Assembly: GCF_025770785.1 (NCBI RefSeq) | Contig: NZ_JANZLA010000011.1 | Location: forward strand, 38,214-102,213 | DNA: 64,000 bases | DNA from: Cellulomonas sp. SG140 | GTDB taxonomy: Bacteria > Actinomycetota > Actinomycetes > Actinomycetales > Cellulomonadaceae | Direction of reading: 5' to 3' | Shown: one piece after another, positions 1 to 9,029 of the stretch | Layout: each line of letters starts with the position of its first letter | How positions within the stretch are numbered: the stretch's first letter is position 1 | Notes under the pieces: model-generated | Database searches by the model: none | Told to the model about the DNA's origin: nothing | Seen by the model: only the letters and a program-made list of their open reading frames with translations | Translations under genes and position numbers: made by a program

Positions 1-1199
1 AGCAGACGCTGAACCAGATGCTCGTCGAGATGGACGGGTTCGACGTCAACGCGAACGTCATCATGATCGCGGCGACCAACCGGCCGGACATCCTCGACCC
101 GGCGCTGCTGCGCCCCGGCCGCTTCGACCGCCAGGTGTCCGTGGAGCCGCCGGACCTGAAGGGCCGCGAGCACATCCTGCAGGTGCACGCCAAGGGCAAG
201 CCGATGGCGCCGCAGGTGGACCTGACCGCGGTGGCCCGCCGCACGCCTGGCTTCACCGGTGCGGACCTGGCGAACGTGCTCAACGAGGCGGCGCTGCTGA
301 CCGCCCGTTCGAGCGCCAAGATCATCGACGACCGCGCGCTGGACGAGGCGATCGACCGCGTCGTCGCCGGCCCGCAGAAGCGCACGCGCGTGATGAACGT
401 CAAGGAGCAGAAGATCACCGCGTACCACGAGGGCGGCCACGCCCTGGTGGCGGCGGCGCTGCGGTACACCGACCCGGTGACCAAGGTGACGATCCTGCCC
501 CGCGGTCGCGCCCTCGGCTACACGATGGTGATGCCCACGGAGGACAAGTACTCCACCACCCGCAACGAGCTGCTCGACCAGCTCGCGTACGCCATGGGCG
601 GCCGCGTCGCGGAGGAGCTGGTGTTCCACGACCCGACGACCGGCGCGAGCAACGACATCGAGAAGGCCACTGAGGTGGCCCGCAAGATGGTGACGCAGTA
701 CGGCATGAGCGCCTCGCTCGGCTCGGTGAAGCTGGGCCAGGAGTCCTCCGAGGTGTTCCTCGGCCGCGACGTCGGCCACCAGCGCGACTACTCCGAGTCC
801 GTCGCCAGCCGCATCGACGTCGAGGTCCGGGCGCTGATGGAGAAGGCGCACGACGAGGCGTGGGAGATCCTCGTCGAGTACCGCGACGTGCTGGACCGCC
901 TGGTGCTCGAGCTGCTCGAGAAGGAGACGCTGAACGCCGAGCAGCTGCGCGAGGTGTTCCACGACGTCGTCAAGCGCGAGCCGCGCGAGGTGTGGCTGTC
1001 CAGCGAGGAGCGTGCGGTGTCCGAGCGCGGTCCCGTGATGACGCCGGCCGAGAAGGCCGCGCTGAACGGTCACGACGTGGTGCCGCAGGACGAGGCCGCC
1101 GCCGCGACCCACGAGCACCCGCCGGTCGAGGTGGTCGAGGTGCCGCCGAACCGGACGCCGGACACCCCGGGCCCCACCGACACGACCGGGCGCCTCTGA
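1..1199 (+). CDS. ftsH: ATP-dependent zinc metalloprotease FtsH, 3' part (gene starts upstream of the window)
   Basis: Membrane-anchored AAA+ protease that unfolds and degrades membrane and cytoplasmic proteins. Only the C-terminal ~398 residues are present, read from base 3; the membrane segments and Walker motifs lie outside the window. Visible are the second region of homology with the arginine-finger motif LLRPGRFDR (about 110-135), the lid, and the zinc-protease motif HEGGH (about 427-441). The downstream [10 protein letters not shown] stretch supplies the third zinc ligand. The tail after ~1020 is Pro/Glu/Ala-rich and variable, as usual in actinobacterial FtsH. The stop lies one base before folE, so both are probably co-transcribed. 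Identity is certain; only the 5' end is missing. Confidence 0.97.
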   Translation, partial: QTLNQMLVEMDGFDVNANVIMIAATNRPDILDPALLRPGRFDRQVSVEPPDLKGREHILQVHAKGKPMAPQVDLTAVARRTPGFTGADLANVLNEAALLTARSSAKIIDDRALDEAIDRVVAGPQKRTRVMNVKEQKITAYHEGGHALVAAALRYTDPVTKVTILPRGRALGYTMVMPTEDKYSTTRNELLDQLAYAMGGRVAEELVFHDPTTGASNDIEKATEVARKMVTQYGMSASLGSVKLGQESSEVFLGRDVGHQRDYSESVASRIDVEVRALMEKAHDEAWEILVEYRDVLDRLVLELLEKETLNAEQLREVFHDVVKREPREVWLSSEERAVSERGPVMTPAEKAALNGHDVVPQDEAAAATHEHPPVEVVEVPPNRTPDTPGPTDTTGRL

Positions 1200-1200
1200 G

Positions 1201-1875
1201 ATGGGCGACCGCGCCGTGGGCCCGCCGGTCGAGGACGACCTGGCGGACGACGAGACCCCCGAGCAGCGTTCGGTGATCGGACCGCTGGTCGACGGCGGCC
1301 GGGCCGTGCGCCCGTTCGACGCCGCCCGTGCGGAGGCCGCCGTCCGCGAGCTGCTGATCGCCGTCGGCGAGGACCCGGACCGCGAGGGGCTGCTCGACAC
1401 GCCCGCGCGGGTCGCCCGCGCCTACCGCGAGACGTTCGCGGGCCTGTTCCAGGACCCGCGCGACGTGCTGACCACCACGTTCGACGCCGGTCACCAGGAG
1501 ATGGTGATGGTGCGGGACATCGCCGTGTACTCCACGTGCGAGCACCACCTGGTCCCGTTCCACGGCGTCGCGCACGTCGGCTACATCCCGGGTGCCGACG
1601 GTCGCATCACCGGCCTGTCCAAGCTGGCCCGGGTGGTCGAGGTCTACGCCCGCCGCCCGCAGGTGCAGGAGCGCCTGACGTCGCAGATCGCGGACGCCCT
1701 GGTCGAGGTGCTCAACCCCGGCGGCGTGATGGTGGTGCTCGAGTGCGAGCACCTGTGCATGTCGATGCGCGGCGTCCGCAAGCCCGGTGCCCGCACGGTC
1801 ACCTCCGCGGTTCGGGGTCAGATGCGCGACGCCGCCACCCGGGCCGAGGCGATGGCCCTGGTGCTGGGTCGCTGA
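1201..1875 (+). CDS. folE: GTP cyclohydrolase I
   Basis: First enzyme of folate synthesis; converts GTP to 7,8-dihydroneopterin triphosphate, cytoplasmic, usually a decamer. The 224-residue length fits the family. The motif [12 protein letters not shown] (from residue 111) and [12 protein letters not shown] (from residue 181) are present; by analogy with the E. coli enzyme the zinc ligands are Cys113, His116 and Cys186. The first ~35 residues are a poorly conserved acidic extension. The ATG begins one base after the ftsH stop, and folP and folB-folK follow, so the gene heads a folate block inside a long operon. Nothing unusual apart from the N-terminal extension. Confidence 0.97.
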   Translation: MGDRAVGPPVEDDLADDETPEQRSVIGPLVDGGRAVRPFDAARAEAAVRELLIAVGEDPDREGLLDTPARVARAYRETFAGLFQDPRDVLTTTFDAGHQEMVMVRDIAVYSTCEHHLVPFHGVAHVGYIPGADGRITGLSKLARVVEVYARRPQVQERLTSQIADALVEVLNPGGVMVVLECEHLCMSMRGVRKPGARTVTSAVRGQMRDAATRAEAMALVLGR

Positions 1876-1893
1876 CCCGTGCACCGGCCTGCG

Positions 1894-1909
1894 TAGGGTG
1901 ACGCCCGTG
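1894..1909 (+). promoter_or_regulatory. Candidate -10 element for a leaderless folP transcript
   Basis: TAGGGT at 1894-1899 lies seven bases before the GTG start at 1907. A TAnnnT box at this distance puts the transcription start at or next to the start codon, the usual layout of leaderless actinobacterial mRNAs. No good Shine-Dalgarno sequence is seen, although AGGGTG could act as a weak one. Confidence 0.4.
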
Positions 1910-2836
1910 AGCACCGGCGCGCGCGGCGGCCCGGCGTCCCTGGCACACCTCGCGGACGGTGACCGGACGCTGGTGATGGGCGTCGTCAACGTCACGCCCG
2001 ACTCGTTCAGCGACGGCGGACGGTGGTTCACCACGTCGTCGGCGGTGGCGCACGGCCTGCAGCTGCTGGCCGACGGCGCCGACCTGCTGGACGTCGGTGG
2101 CGAGTCCACGCGCCCCAACGCGCCGCGGGTGCCGGTGGACGAGGAGCTGACCCGGGTGCTGCCGGTGGTCCGGGAGCTGGTGGCGCACGGTGCGACGGTC
2201 AGCGTGGACACCACGCGGGCGGTGGTGGCGGAGCAGGCGGTGGACGCGGGTGCGCTGCTGGTCAACGACGTGTCGGGCGGTCTGGCCGACCCGGAGATGG
2301 CGGCGCTGGTGGCGCGCACCGGTGTGGCGTACGTGGCGATGCACTGGCGCGGGCACGCCGACGTGATGGACGCCCACGACCGGTACGACGACGTGGTGGC
2401 CGACGTGCTGGCCGAGCTGCGCACCCGGCTGGCCGAGCTGCGCGCCGCGGGCGTGCGGGACGAGCAGGTGGTGCTGGACCCGGGACTGGGCTTCGCCAAG
2501 GCGGGGGCGAGCAACTGGCCGCTGCTGGCGCACCTCGACGTGCTGCAGGCGGAGGGGTTCCCGGTGCTGGTCGGTGCCAGCCGCAAGCGGTTCCTCGGCC
2601 ACCTGCTGGCGGGACCGGACGGCGAGCCGGTGCCTCCCGCGGAGCGGGACGGGGCGACGGCGGCGATCAGCGCGCTCGCCGCGGCGGCCGGGGTGTGGGC
2701 CGTCCGGGTGCACGAGGCCAGGGGCTCGGCCGATGCGGTGCGGGTCGCCGCGGCGTGGCGCGCGGCCGGGGGCGGCGGCAGGGACGGGATCGGGCACGAT
2801 GACGTGCACGACGAGACGGTAGGAGGCCCGCGGTGA
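1907..2836 (+). CDS. folP: Dihydropteroate synthase
   Basis: Condenses hydroxymethyl-dihydropterin pyrophosphate with p-aminobenzoate to give dihydropteroate; the sulfonamide target. The signature MGVVNVTPDSFSDGG lies at about residues 23-38, then the second pterin-binding motif with GGESTRPNA near residue 65 and VGASRKRFLG near residue 220. The length of 309 residues is normal for this TIM-barrel enzyme with a short N-terminal extension. The GTG at 1907 is chosen because the conserved domain begins ~22 residues later and a TAGGGT box sits seven bases upstream. A GTG at 1898 is also in frame. The stop overlaps the folB-folK start by four bases, implying translational coupling. Confidence 0.95.
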   Translation: MSTGARGGPASLAHLADGDRTLVMGVVNVTPDSFSDGGRWFTTSSAVAHGLQLLADGADLLDVGGESTRPNAPRVPVDEELTRVLPVVRELVAHGATVSVDTTRAVVAEQAVDAGALLVNDVSGGLADPEMAALVARTGVAYVAMHWRGHADVMDAHDRYDDVVADVLAELRTRLAELRAAGVRDEQVVLDPGLGFAKAGASNWPLLAHLDVLQAEGFPVLVGASRKRFLGHLLAGPDGEPVPPAERDGATAAISALAAAAGVWAVRVHEARGSADAVRVAAAWRAAGGGGRDGIGHDDVHDETVGGPR

Positions 2837-4488
2837 GCGGTGAGCAGCCGGTGGTGGACGACGCCGGGCGCGAGCTGGACCGGATCCGGTTGACCGGCAT
2901 CACGGCCACCGGCCGGCACGGGCTGCTGCCCGAGGAGCGGCGCGACGGTCAGCAGTTCCTCGCCGACGTCGTCGTGCACCTGGACACCCGGCGCGCCGCC
3001 GCCCGGGACGACCTGGCGTACTCCGTCGACTACGGCCGCCTGGCGCAGGAGGTGCACGCGGTGCTCGCCGGCGAGCCGGCCGACCTGATCGAGACGGTCG
3101 CCGAGCGGATCGCCGCCACCGTGCTGGCCCATCCCGGCGTGCTGGCCGTCGACGTGGCGGTGCACAAGCCGCAGGCGCCGATCACCGTGCCCTTCGGCGA
3201 CGTCGTCGTCGAGATCCACCGGGACCGGCGCAAGCTGCCGGCCGCCGAGCCGTACCGCGCGCAGCAGGGGACGGGTGAACCGCCCACCGCCAGCGCCGCG
3301 ACCCGTGCCGCCGCCCACGCCCACCCGCGCACGGCACCCCTGCCGCTCGCGGAGACGCCGGCCGCCGTCCCGCTGCCCGAGCCGTCCTCGGCGCGGGCCC
3401 CGCACGCACCGAGCGCACCGCTCGAGATCCCGACGTTCGCCGACGTCGTCGGTCCCGAGGCCGCCGCCCTGGCGGCCGCGATGCTGCCCGGCACCACGGC
3501 GCCGGGTGCCGCGGTGCCCGGGGTCGCCATGCCGGCCGTCGCGGTGCCCGGGATGGGGACGGCCGAGCTGGCCGCAGCCCCGGCCGAGCCGTCCGACGCG
3601 ATCGCCGTGCCGTCGTGGGAGCCCGTGATGGCCGTGCCGGACGACGTCTCGGAGACGACGGTCCTGCCCCGCACGCCGGCCGACGCACCCGAGCCTGCCG
3701 CGTCCGAGCCGGCCGAAGCCGTGCCCGTCCTCGTCCCCGTCCCCGTGCCCGCAGCCCCGGCGCCCGGCGACGCGCTGGACCAGCGACCCGCGACGGCGGT
3801 GGACGTGGTGCTCGCGCTGGGCTCGAACCTCGGCCCGTCCCAGGAGACACTGCGCGAGGTGGTCGCCGAGCTGGGCCAGCTGCCCGGCCTCGAGGTGGTG
3901 AAGGTCTCGCCGCTCGCGCGGACGGCACCGGTCGGCGGTCCCGAGCAGCCGGACTACCTCGACGCGGTGGTGCTCGCCCGGACCACCCTCGCGCCGCGCG
4001 AGCTGCTGCACGCCCTGCAGCTGCTGGAGGACCGGCACGGCCGGGTGCGGCTCGAGCGGTGGGGGCCCCGCACGCTGGACCTCGACATCGTGGTGTACGG
4101 CTCGGTGCTGGCCGTCACGGACGACCTCGAGCTGCCGCACCCGCGTGCCCACCAGCGCGCCTTCGTGCTGCAGCCGTGGGCTCAGGTCGACCCGACCGCG
4201 GTGCTGCCGGGGCTCGGCGGCGGCCCCGTCGCCCAGCTGGCGGACACCGCACCGGACCGGGACGGCGTGCGCTGGATGGCCCTCGACTGGTTGACCGCGC
4301 CGGTGCAGCACACCGGGTCGCTGGACGTCTCGACGCACGGGCCCTCGACGCACGGGCCCTCGGCGCAGGGGACGTCGGCGCAGGGGTCCTCGGCGCACGC
4401 ACCCGGCGCGACCCCGACCCCCGGGGCTGCACCCCACGAGGACGAGGCCGACGACGACGCGGGACCCGCCTGGCCCTGGGGTCCGTGA
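2833..4488 (+). CDS. folBK: Fused dihydroneopterin aldolase / hydroxymethyldihydropterin pyrophosphokinase (FolB-FolK)
   Basis: Bifunctional folate enzyme of 551 residues. Residues ~14-130 are FolB (RIRLTGITATGRHGLLPEER, later AVHKPQAPI), which makes hydroxymethyl-dihydropterin. Residues ~325-475 are FolK (ALGSNLGPS, then RWGPRTLDLDIVVYG and LPHPRAHQRAFVLQPW), which pyrophosphorylates that product. Between them lies a ~180-residue Ala/Pro/Val-rich linker that looks disordered. The C-terminus carries about five degenerate 5-residue repeats. An AGGAGG at 2821-2826, six bases before the GTG, supports the start. FolB-FolK fusions are known in Actinobacteria; the linker length is unusual. The stop overlaps the next ATG. 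Confidence 0.93.
   Translation: MSGEQPVVDDAGRELDRIRLTGITATGRHGLLPEERRDGQQFLADVVVHLDTRRAAARDDLAYSVDYGRLAQEVHAVLAGEPADLIETVAERIAATVLAHPGVLAVDVAVHKPQAPITVPFGDVVVEIHRDRRKLPAAEPYRAQQGTGEPPTASAATRAAAHAHPRTAPLPLAETPAAVPLPEPSSARAPHAPSAPLEIPTFADVVGPEAAALAAAMLPGTTAPGAAVPGVAMPAVAVPGMGTAELAAAPAEPSDAIAVPSWEPVMAVPDDVSETTVLPRTPADAPEPAASEPAEAVPVLVPVPVPAAPAPGDALDQRPATAVDVVLALGSNLGPSQETLREVVAELGQLPGLEVVKVSPLARTAPVGGPEQPDYLDAVVLARTTLAPRELLHALQLLEDRHGRVRLERWGPRTLDLDIVVYGSVLAVTDDLELPHPRAHQRAFVLQPWAQVDPTAVLPGLGGGPVAQLADTAPDRDGVRWMALDWLTAPVQHTGSLDVSTHGPSTHGPSAQGTSAQGSSAHAPGATPTPGAAPHEDEADDDAGPAWPWGP
4331..4405 (+). repeat. 15-base tandem repeat in the folB-folK 3' end
   Basis: Five successive 15-base units begin at 4331, 4346, 4361, 4376 and 4391; the first two are identical (CGACGCACGGGCCCT) and later ones diverge. 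Because the period is a multiple of three, copy-number change would only lengthen or shorten the Ser/Gly/Pro-rich tail behind the FolK domain. Confidence 0.85.
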
Positions 4489-4979
4489 TGCGGCGCACCC
4501 GCTGGCAGAGCCTGCTGCTGGTCGCGCTCGTCGTCGGGGTGCTGGCGGCGTTGCTCACCACGGAGCTCGCACGCCGCGGCCCCGGCATGCCGACGGTGCC
4601 GTGGCTGGTGGCCGTGGTGGAGCTGCTGATCTCCGCGGTGGTGTTCTCCATGGGCTGGGCGGTGCGGCAGTTCCTGCGCGGGCACCGGCCGGACCTGGAC
4701 CCGATCCGTGCGGCACGGACCGCTGTGCTGGCCAAGGCCGCGTGCTACACCGGCGCCCTGCTGGTGGGCTGGTACGGCGGTCAGCTGGTGGCGCTGCTGC
4801 TCTCCCGGGACCTGCCCGGGACCGGCCCCCAGGCGGCTGCGGCCGGTGTCGCCGCGGGCGGCGCGCTGGTGATGGCGGTGGTCGGCCTGGTGGTGGAGTG
4901 GTTCTGCCGCATCCCGCCGCCGCAGGACGAGCAGCGCCAGGAGCACGGCGGCGCGGAGCCGGACCCGTCGCCGAGCTGA
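4488..4979 (+). CDS. DUF3180-family membrane protein
   Basis: Small actinobacterial integral membrane protein of 163 residues with no assigned function. Four hydrophobic segments are visible: about residues 8-26 (LLLVALVVGVLAALLTTEL), 38-58, 82-104 and 116-138. A charged, Pro/Glu-rich cytoplasmic tail follows. The ATG is chosen because it overlaps the folB-folK TGA by one base (TGATG) and gives a protein starting just before the first membrane segment. It sits between folate genes and the PH-domain pair, the position DUF3180 genes occupy in many Actinobacteria; the family assignment rests on this context and on topology. Confidence 0.8.
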   Translation: MRRTRWQSLLLVALVVGVLAALLTTELARRGPGMPTVPWLVAVVELLISAVVFSMGWAVRQFLRGHRPDLDPIRAARTAVLAKAACYTGALLVGWYGGQLVALLLSRDLPGTGPQAAAAGVAAGGALVMAVVGLVVEWFCRIPPPQDEQRQEHGGAEPDPSPS

Positions 4980-5021
4980 CGTCCCGGCCGCAGGCGTTGC
5001 GGCCGATGCTTGGATGGCCTC

Positions 5022-5531
5022 ATGACCAGCTCCGGCCCTGTCCCGACCGACGCCCTGTTCCAGCCGGCGGACATCGTCTGGACACCTGTGTCGCCCCGGC
5101 TGGCCGGTGCGCGGCTGACGGTCGCGGCGATCGTCCTCGTCCCGCTCCTCCTCGCTGGCGTCGTGTGGGCGGTCCTCTCCGGGGCAGCCGCGGTGTGGAT
5201 CGCGCCTGCCGCGGTGCTGGCCGTCGGGGTGTGGATCGGGTGGCTGGTGCCGCGGCAGGTGCACGCCGTCGGCTACGCCGAGCGCGCGGACGACCTGCTG
5301 ATCCGCCGCGGCATCATGTTCAAGACCCTGGTCGTGGTGCCCTACGGCCGCATGCAGTACGTCGACGTGAACGCCGGACCGGTGGACCGGGCCTTCGGCA
5401 TCGCGGCCGTCCAGCTACACACCGCCGCACCCAACACGGACGCCTCGATCCACGGCCTGCCGCCCGAGGAGGCCGCACGGCTGCGTGACCGCCTCGCCTC
5501 GCGCGGCGAGGCGCGGCTGGCGGGCCTGTGA
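5022..5531 (+). CDS. PH-domain membrane protein (DUF304/bPH2, YdbS-like)
   Basis: Predicted membrane protein of 169 residues. Two adjacent hydrophobic segments (about residues 30-70) are followed by a bacterial Pleckstrin-homology domain (about 80-160) with the typical LLIRRGIMFKTLVVVPYGRMQYVDVNAGPVDRAFGIAAVQLHT pattern, here spanning 5300-5428. In Firmicutes the YdbS/YdbT pair has a role in resistance to bacteriocins; the role in Actinobacteria is unknown. ATG 5022 is preferred to an in-frame TTG at 5010, since TTGGAT six bases upstream could be a -10 box. It overlaps the next gene by four bases. Confidence 0.82.
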   Translation: MTSSGPVPTDALFQPADIVWTPVSPRLAGARLTVAAIVLVPLLLAGVVWAVLSGAAAVWIAPAAVLAVGVWIGWLVPRQVHAVGYAERADDLLIRRGIMFKTLVVVPYGRMQYVDVNAGPVDRAFGIAAVQLHTAAPNTDASIHGLPPEEAARLRDRLASRGEARLAGL

Positions 5532-7141
5532 GCACGGCCGAGACGCCCTCGGTCGCGGGCCCGGCGCCCGTCACGGCGGAGGCCGTCGGCGAGGACGCCT
5601 ACGCCTGGCGGCGGGTGCACCCGATCACCCCGCTGCTGCGCGGGTGGAAGGCGCTGGTCGCCGTGCTCGCGATCTTCGCGGCGCAGGCCGGTGACAACGT
5701 CCGCAACCTCGCGCACCTGCTTGGTGGGCGCACCTGGCTGGCGCTCATCGGCGTGCTGGTGCTGGTCACCGTGGTGAGCCTGGTCTACTCGGCGTTCGCG
5801 TGGCGCGCGATGCGGTTCGCCGTCACGGACGAGGCGGTGCACCTGCGGCAGGGCATCGTGTTCCGGCAGCAGCGGCAGGCCCGGCTGGACCGGCTGCAGG
5901 CGGTGGACGTGGTGCAGCCGCTGCTGGCCCGGCTGGTCGGCCTGTCGGAGCTGCGGCTGGAGGTGGCCGGCGGCCACGGGTCGGCGGTGTCGCTGTCGTT
6001 CCTGCGGGAGGACGAGGCAGACGCGCTGCGCGCCGACCTGCTGGCGCTCGCGGCGGGCCTGCGTCGGCCGTCGGCACCGGCGACCGTGCCCGCGCAGCCC
6101 GGTGGCCCCGTCGTCGACCGGCTGCCCGGTGGGCCGCAGCACGGGGCGCCCCCGCCCGACCCGGCGGGTGCGGTGACCGGTCCTCCGCCACCCTCGTCGC
6201 CGGGCCGGCCGGGCCCTGCGCCGGTAGCAGTCCCAGCCCCTGCGTTCGCACCCGCCCCCGAGCAGCAGGTGTACGAGCTGCCGATGCCGCGGCTTCTCGG
6301 CTCGATCCTGCTGTCCGGTGGCACCGTCTGGCTGGTGCTCGGTGTCGTCGCGATCACCGTGGTGATCGTGGTGAGCGAGAGCATCGACGCCGCGTTCGGC
6401 GTGCTGCCGGCCGTGCTCGGCGCCGTCAGCTGGGTGTGGTCCCGGCTGAACGGCGCTGCCACGTTCCGCGCCGCGATCTCGCCGGACGGCATCCGGCTGC
6501 GGCACGGGCTCACCGAGACCCGCACCCAGACGGTCCCGCCGGGCCGGGTTCAGGCCGTCCGGCTGCACCAACCGCTGCTGTGGCGGTCCCGCGACTGGTG
6601 GCGGGTGCAGATCAACGTCGCGGGCTACGGCACGGAGTCCAAGGAGCGGGAGAACGAGGCGGTGCTGCACCCCGTCGCCACACGTCAGGAGGCGATGACG
6701 GCGCTGTGGCTGGTGCTGCCGGACCTCGGTGTCGGGGACCCGCAGGCGGTGCTCGACGCGGCGTTCACCGGCAGGGGCGACGACGGCGGGTTCACCCCGT
6801 CGCCGCGGGCCGCCCGCTGGGTGGACCCGATCGGCTGGCGGCGGCGGGGGGTGCTGGTGACGGAGCGTGCGCTGATCGTCCGGTCCGGCCGGTGGTGGAG
6901 GTCGGTCGAGGTGGTGCCGCACGAGCGCACCCAGTCGCTGGCCGTGCGGCAGGGGCCGATCCAGCGGGCGCTCGGGGTTGCAACCTTCGTCGTGCACTCC
7001 ACGCCTGGGCCCGTCTCGCCGCGTGCGGAGCACCTGACCGAGCAGGCGGCGGCCGCGCTGCTGGACGAGCAGGCGGCGCGGGCCCGGCACGCCCGCCGCG
7101 CAGCCGGGCCGGAGCAGTGGATGCGGCGGGGCACGTCGTGA
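5528..7141 (+). CDS. PH-domain membrane protein (YdbT-like, multiple bPH2 domains)
   Basis: 537-residue membrane protein with three PH-like units separated by membrane segments. The first pair of hydrophobic helices lies at ~40-90, followed by a PH unit with LRQGIVFRQQRQARLDRLQAVDVVQPLLARLVGLSELRLEVAGG (5842-5973). A Pro/Ala-rich loop (~185-240), a second helix pair (~255-305), a second PH unit (RLRHGLTETRTQTVPPGRVQAV) and a third (ERALIVRSGRWWRSVEVVPHERTQ) follow. It partners the preceding short PH protein, with a GTGA overlap. The pair probably forms one complex at the membrane; function is unknown. Confidence 0.82.
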   Translation: MSTAETPSVAGPAPVTAEAVGEDAYAWRRVHPITPLLRGWKALVAVLAIFAAQAGDNVRNLAHLLGGRTWLALIGVLVLVTVVSLVYSAFAWRAMRFAVTDEAVHLRQGIVFRQQRQARLDRLQAVDVVQPLLARLVGLSELRLEVAGGHGSAVSLSFLREDEADALRADLLALAAGLRRPSAPATVPAQPGGPVVDRLPGGPQHGAPPPDPAGAVTGPPPPSSPGRPGPAPVAVPAPAFAPAPEQQVYELPMPRLLGSILLSGGTVWLVLGVVAITVVIVVSESIDAAFGVLPAVLGAVSWVWSRLNGAATFRAAISPDGIRLRHGLTETRTQTVPPGRVQAVRLHQPLLWRSRDWWRVQINVAGYGTESKERENEAVLHPVATRQEAMTALWLVLPDLGVGDPQAVLDAAFTGRGDDGGFTPSPRAARWVDPIGWRRRGVLVTERALIVRSGRWWRSVEVVPHERTQSLAVRQGPIQRALGVATFVVHSTPGPVSPRAEHLTEQAAAALLDEQAARARHARRAAGPEQWMRRGTS

Positions 7142-7151
7142 GCCGCACCGC

Positions 7152-8132
7152 ATGAGCGCCCAGCCCGTGGACCCCGCCGCCCGCCCCGGTCGGCTCGGGG
7201 TCGGGGTGGTCGGCGCCGGCCGGGTCGGCGCGGTGCTGGGCAGCGCGCTGCGCGCCGCCGGGCACCCCGTGGTGGCCGTCAGCGCCGTGTCCCAGGAGTC
7301 GCGCGACCGTGCCGACGCCCTGCTGCCCGGCGTCCCGGTGGTCGACGTTCCCGAGGTGGTGCGCCGTGCCGAGCTGGTGCTGCTCGCGGTGCCAGACGAC
7401 GCGCTCGCACCGTTGGTCGCCGGGCTGGCGGAGGTCGGGGCCTGGCAGGCCGGACAGCTGGTGGTGCACACCAGCGGCCGGTTCGGCACGGACGTGCTGA
7501 CGCCGGCGCGCACCGCGGGGGTGATCCCGCTCGCGCTGCACCCGGCGATGACGTTCACCGGCACGTCGCTGGACCTCGCGCGGCTGGAGGGCTGCCCGTT
7601 CGCGGTGACGGCCCCGGCGCCGGTGCTGCCGATCGGTCAGGCGCTGGTCGTCGAGGTGGGCGGTGAGCCCGTCGTGCTCGCCGAGGACGCCCGTCCGCTG
7701 TACCACGCGGCCTTGGCGCACGGCGCGAACCACCTCGTGGTGCTCGTGGCGCAGGCTGCGCAGGCGCTCGCGGCGGCCGGTGTGGACGATCCCGGCCGGA
7801 TGCTGCGCCCGCTGCTCGAGGCGGCGCTGGACACCGCCCTGCGGGCCGAGTCGGCCGGTGGGGCCGGGGCGATCACCGCGCTGACGGGACCCGTGCGACG
7901 CGGTGACGCCGGCACCGTCAAGCAGCACCTGGCGCAGCTGACCGCCCTCGGCGGACGCACCGGAGCCGTCGACGTGGTCGGGGGGTACCGTGCTCTCGCG
8001 CGCGCCGCCACGGCGCGGTCGCTGGCTGCGGGCCTTGTCGATGCCGCGGCGGCCGAGCGACTGCTCGACGTGCTGGCGGGCGCCCCGGACGGCCGGTCCC
8101 AGCCCGGCGACGGCGGCCCGCAGGAGGACTGA
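7152..8132 (+). CDS. Rossmann-fold and DUF2520 domain protein
   Basis: 326-residue soluble protein. Residues 14-110 form a dinucleotide-binding Rossmann unit (GVGVVGAGRVGAVLGSALRAAGH, 7200-7268). The C-terminal half is a DUF2520 helical domain resembling the dimerisation domains of pyrroline-5-carboxylate reductases and beta-hydroxyacid dehydrogenases, with HPAMTFTG near residue 132. No substrate is known. The gene next to panC in many Actinobacteria is of this type, and an ATGA overlap with panC here suggests a link to pantothenate or another short-chain hydroxyacid step; that link is inference from position only. Confidence 0.82.
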   Translation: MSAQPVDPAARPGRLGVGVVGAGRVGAVLGSALRAAGHPVVAVSAVSQESRDRADALLPGVPVVDVPEVVRRAELVLLAVPDDALAPLVAGLAEVGAWQAGQLVVHTSGRFGTDVLTPARTAGVIPLALHPAMTFTGTSLDLARLEGCPFAVTAPAPVLPIGQALVVEVGGEPVVLAEDARPLYHAALAHGANHLVVLVAQAAQALAAAGVDDPGRMLRPLLEAALDTALRAESAGGAGAITALTGPVRRGDAGTVKQHLAQLTALGGRTGAVDVVGGYRALARAATARSLAAGLVDAAAAERLLDVLAGAPDGRSQPGDGGPQED

Positions 8133-9025
8133 TGACGGACAGCGCCCCGGTGCTGGTCCACGACGTCGCGCAGCTCTCGGCGGCGCTCGACGCGCCGGCA
8201 CCCGACCGCACCGCGGCGCCGTACAACCGGGCCGTGGTGATGACGATGGGGGCGCTGCACGCCGGCCACCTGTCGCTGGTGCGCGCCGCCAAGGAGCTCG
8301 CGTCCCGCGTCGTCGTCACCATCTTCGTCAACCCGCTGCAGTTCGGTCCGGGCGAGGACCTGGAGCGCTACCCCCGGGACCTGGACCGCGACCTCGCGCT
8401 GCTGTCCGGCCCCGGCCTGCTCGGTGCGGGCGACGTGGTGTTCGCCCCGACGCCGCAGGTGATGTACCCCGACGGCGAGCCGTCCGTGCGCGTGTCGGCC
8501 GGGCCGATCGGCACGGTGCTCGAGGGCGCCGTGCGGCCCGGGCACTTCGACGGCGTGCTCACGGTGGTGCTCAAGCTGCTGCACCTGACGCGGCCCGACG
8601 TGGCGCTGTTCGGCCGCAAGGACGCCCAGCAGCTCGCCGCCGTCCGGGCGATGGTGCGCGACCTGGACGTGCCGGTCGAGGTGCGTGGCGTGCCGATCGT
8701 GCGGGACGACGACGGGCTGGCGCTGTCCAGCCGCAACGCGTACCTCAGCCCGGAGGACCGGCAGCGGGCCCTGGCCCTGTCCCGGTCGCTGGCCGCCGGT
8801 CGGGACCGGGCGGCCGCCGGCGGCGCCCCTGACCAGGTGCGTTCCGTCGTCCGCGCGGTTCTCGACGACGCCGTCGACGCCGTCGACTACGTCGGCGTGC
8901 TCGATCCCGACACCTTCACCGAGGTCCCCGACACCGCCGTCGGCACCGCAGTGCTGGCCGTGGCCGCCCGCGTGGGCGGTACCCGGCTGATCGACAACAC
9001 CGACGTCGAGCTGATCGGACGCTGA
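8132..9025 (+). CDS. panC: Pantothenate synthetase
   Basis: Joins pantoate and beta-alanine using ATP to make pantothenate, the coenzyme A precursor. The 297-residue protein has the nucleotidyl-transferase motif VMTMGALHAGHLSLVRAA (about residues 32-49), TIFVNPLQFGPGEDLERYPRDL (~65-90), the adenylate-site motif FGRKDAQQL (~158-166) and LSSRNAYLSPEDR near 197. All catalytic motifs are intact. Four-base overlap with the upstream DUF2520 gene and a four-base gap to nadB place it in one operon of cofactor genes. No panB or panD lies in the window. Confidence 0.97.
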   Translation: MTDSAPVLVHDVAQLSAALDAPAPDRTAAPYNRAVVMTMGALHAGHLSLVRAAKELASRVVVTIFVNPLQFGPGEDLERYPRDLDRDLALLSGPGLLGAGDVVFAPTPQVMYPDGEPSVRVSAGPIGTVLEGAVRPGHFDGVLTVVLKLLHLTRPDVALFGRKDAQQLAAVRAMVRDLDVPVEVRGVPIVRDDDGLALSSRNAYLSPEDRQRALALSRSLAAGRDRAAAGGAPDQVRSVVRAVLDDAVDAVDYVGVLDPDTFTEVPDTAVGTAVLAVAARVGGTRLIDNTDVELIGR

Positions 9026-9029
9026 CCTG

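Noticed and set aside
970..4437. 1155-codon open frame on the minus strand opposite folE-folP-folBK
   Set aside because: Very long antisense frames are common in GC-rich DNA; it is Arg/Gly/His-rich low-complexity sequence and lies wholly opposite well-supported genes.
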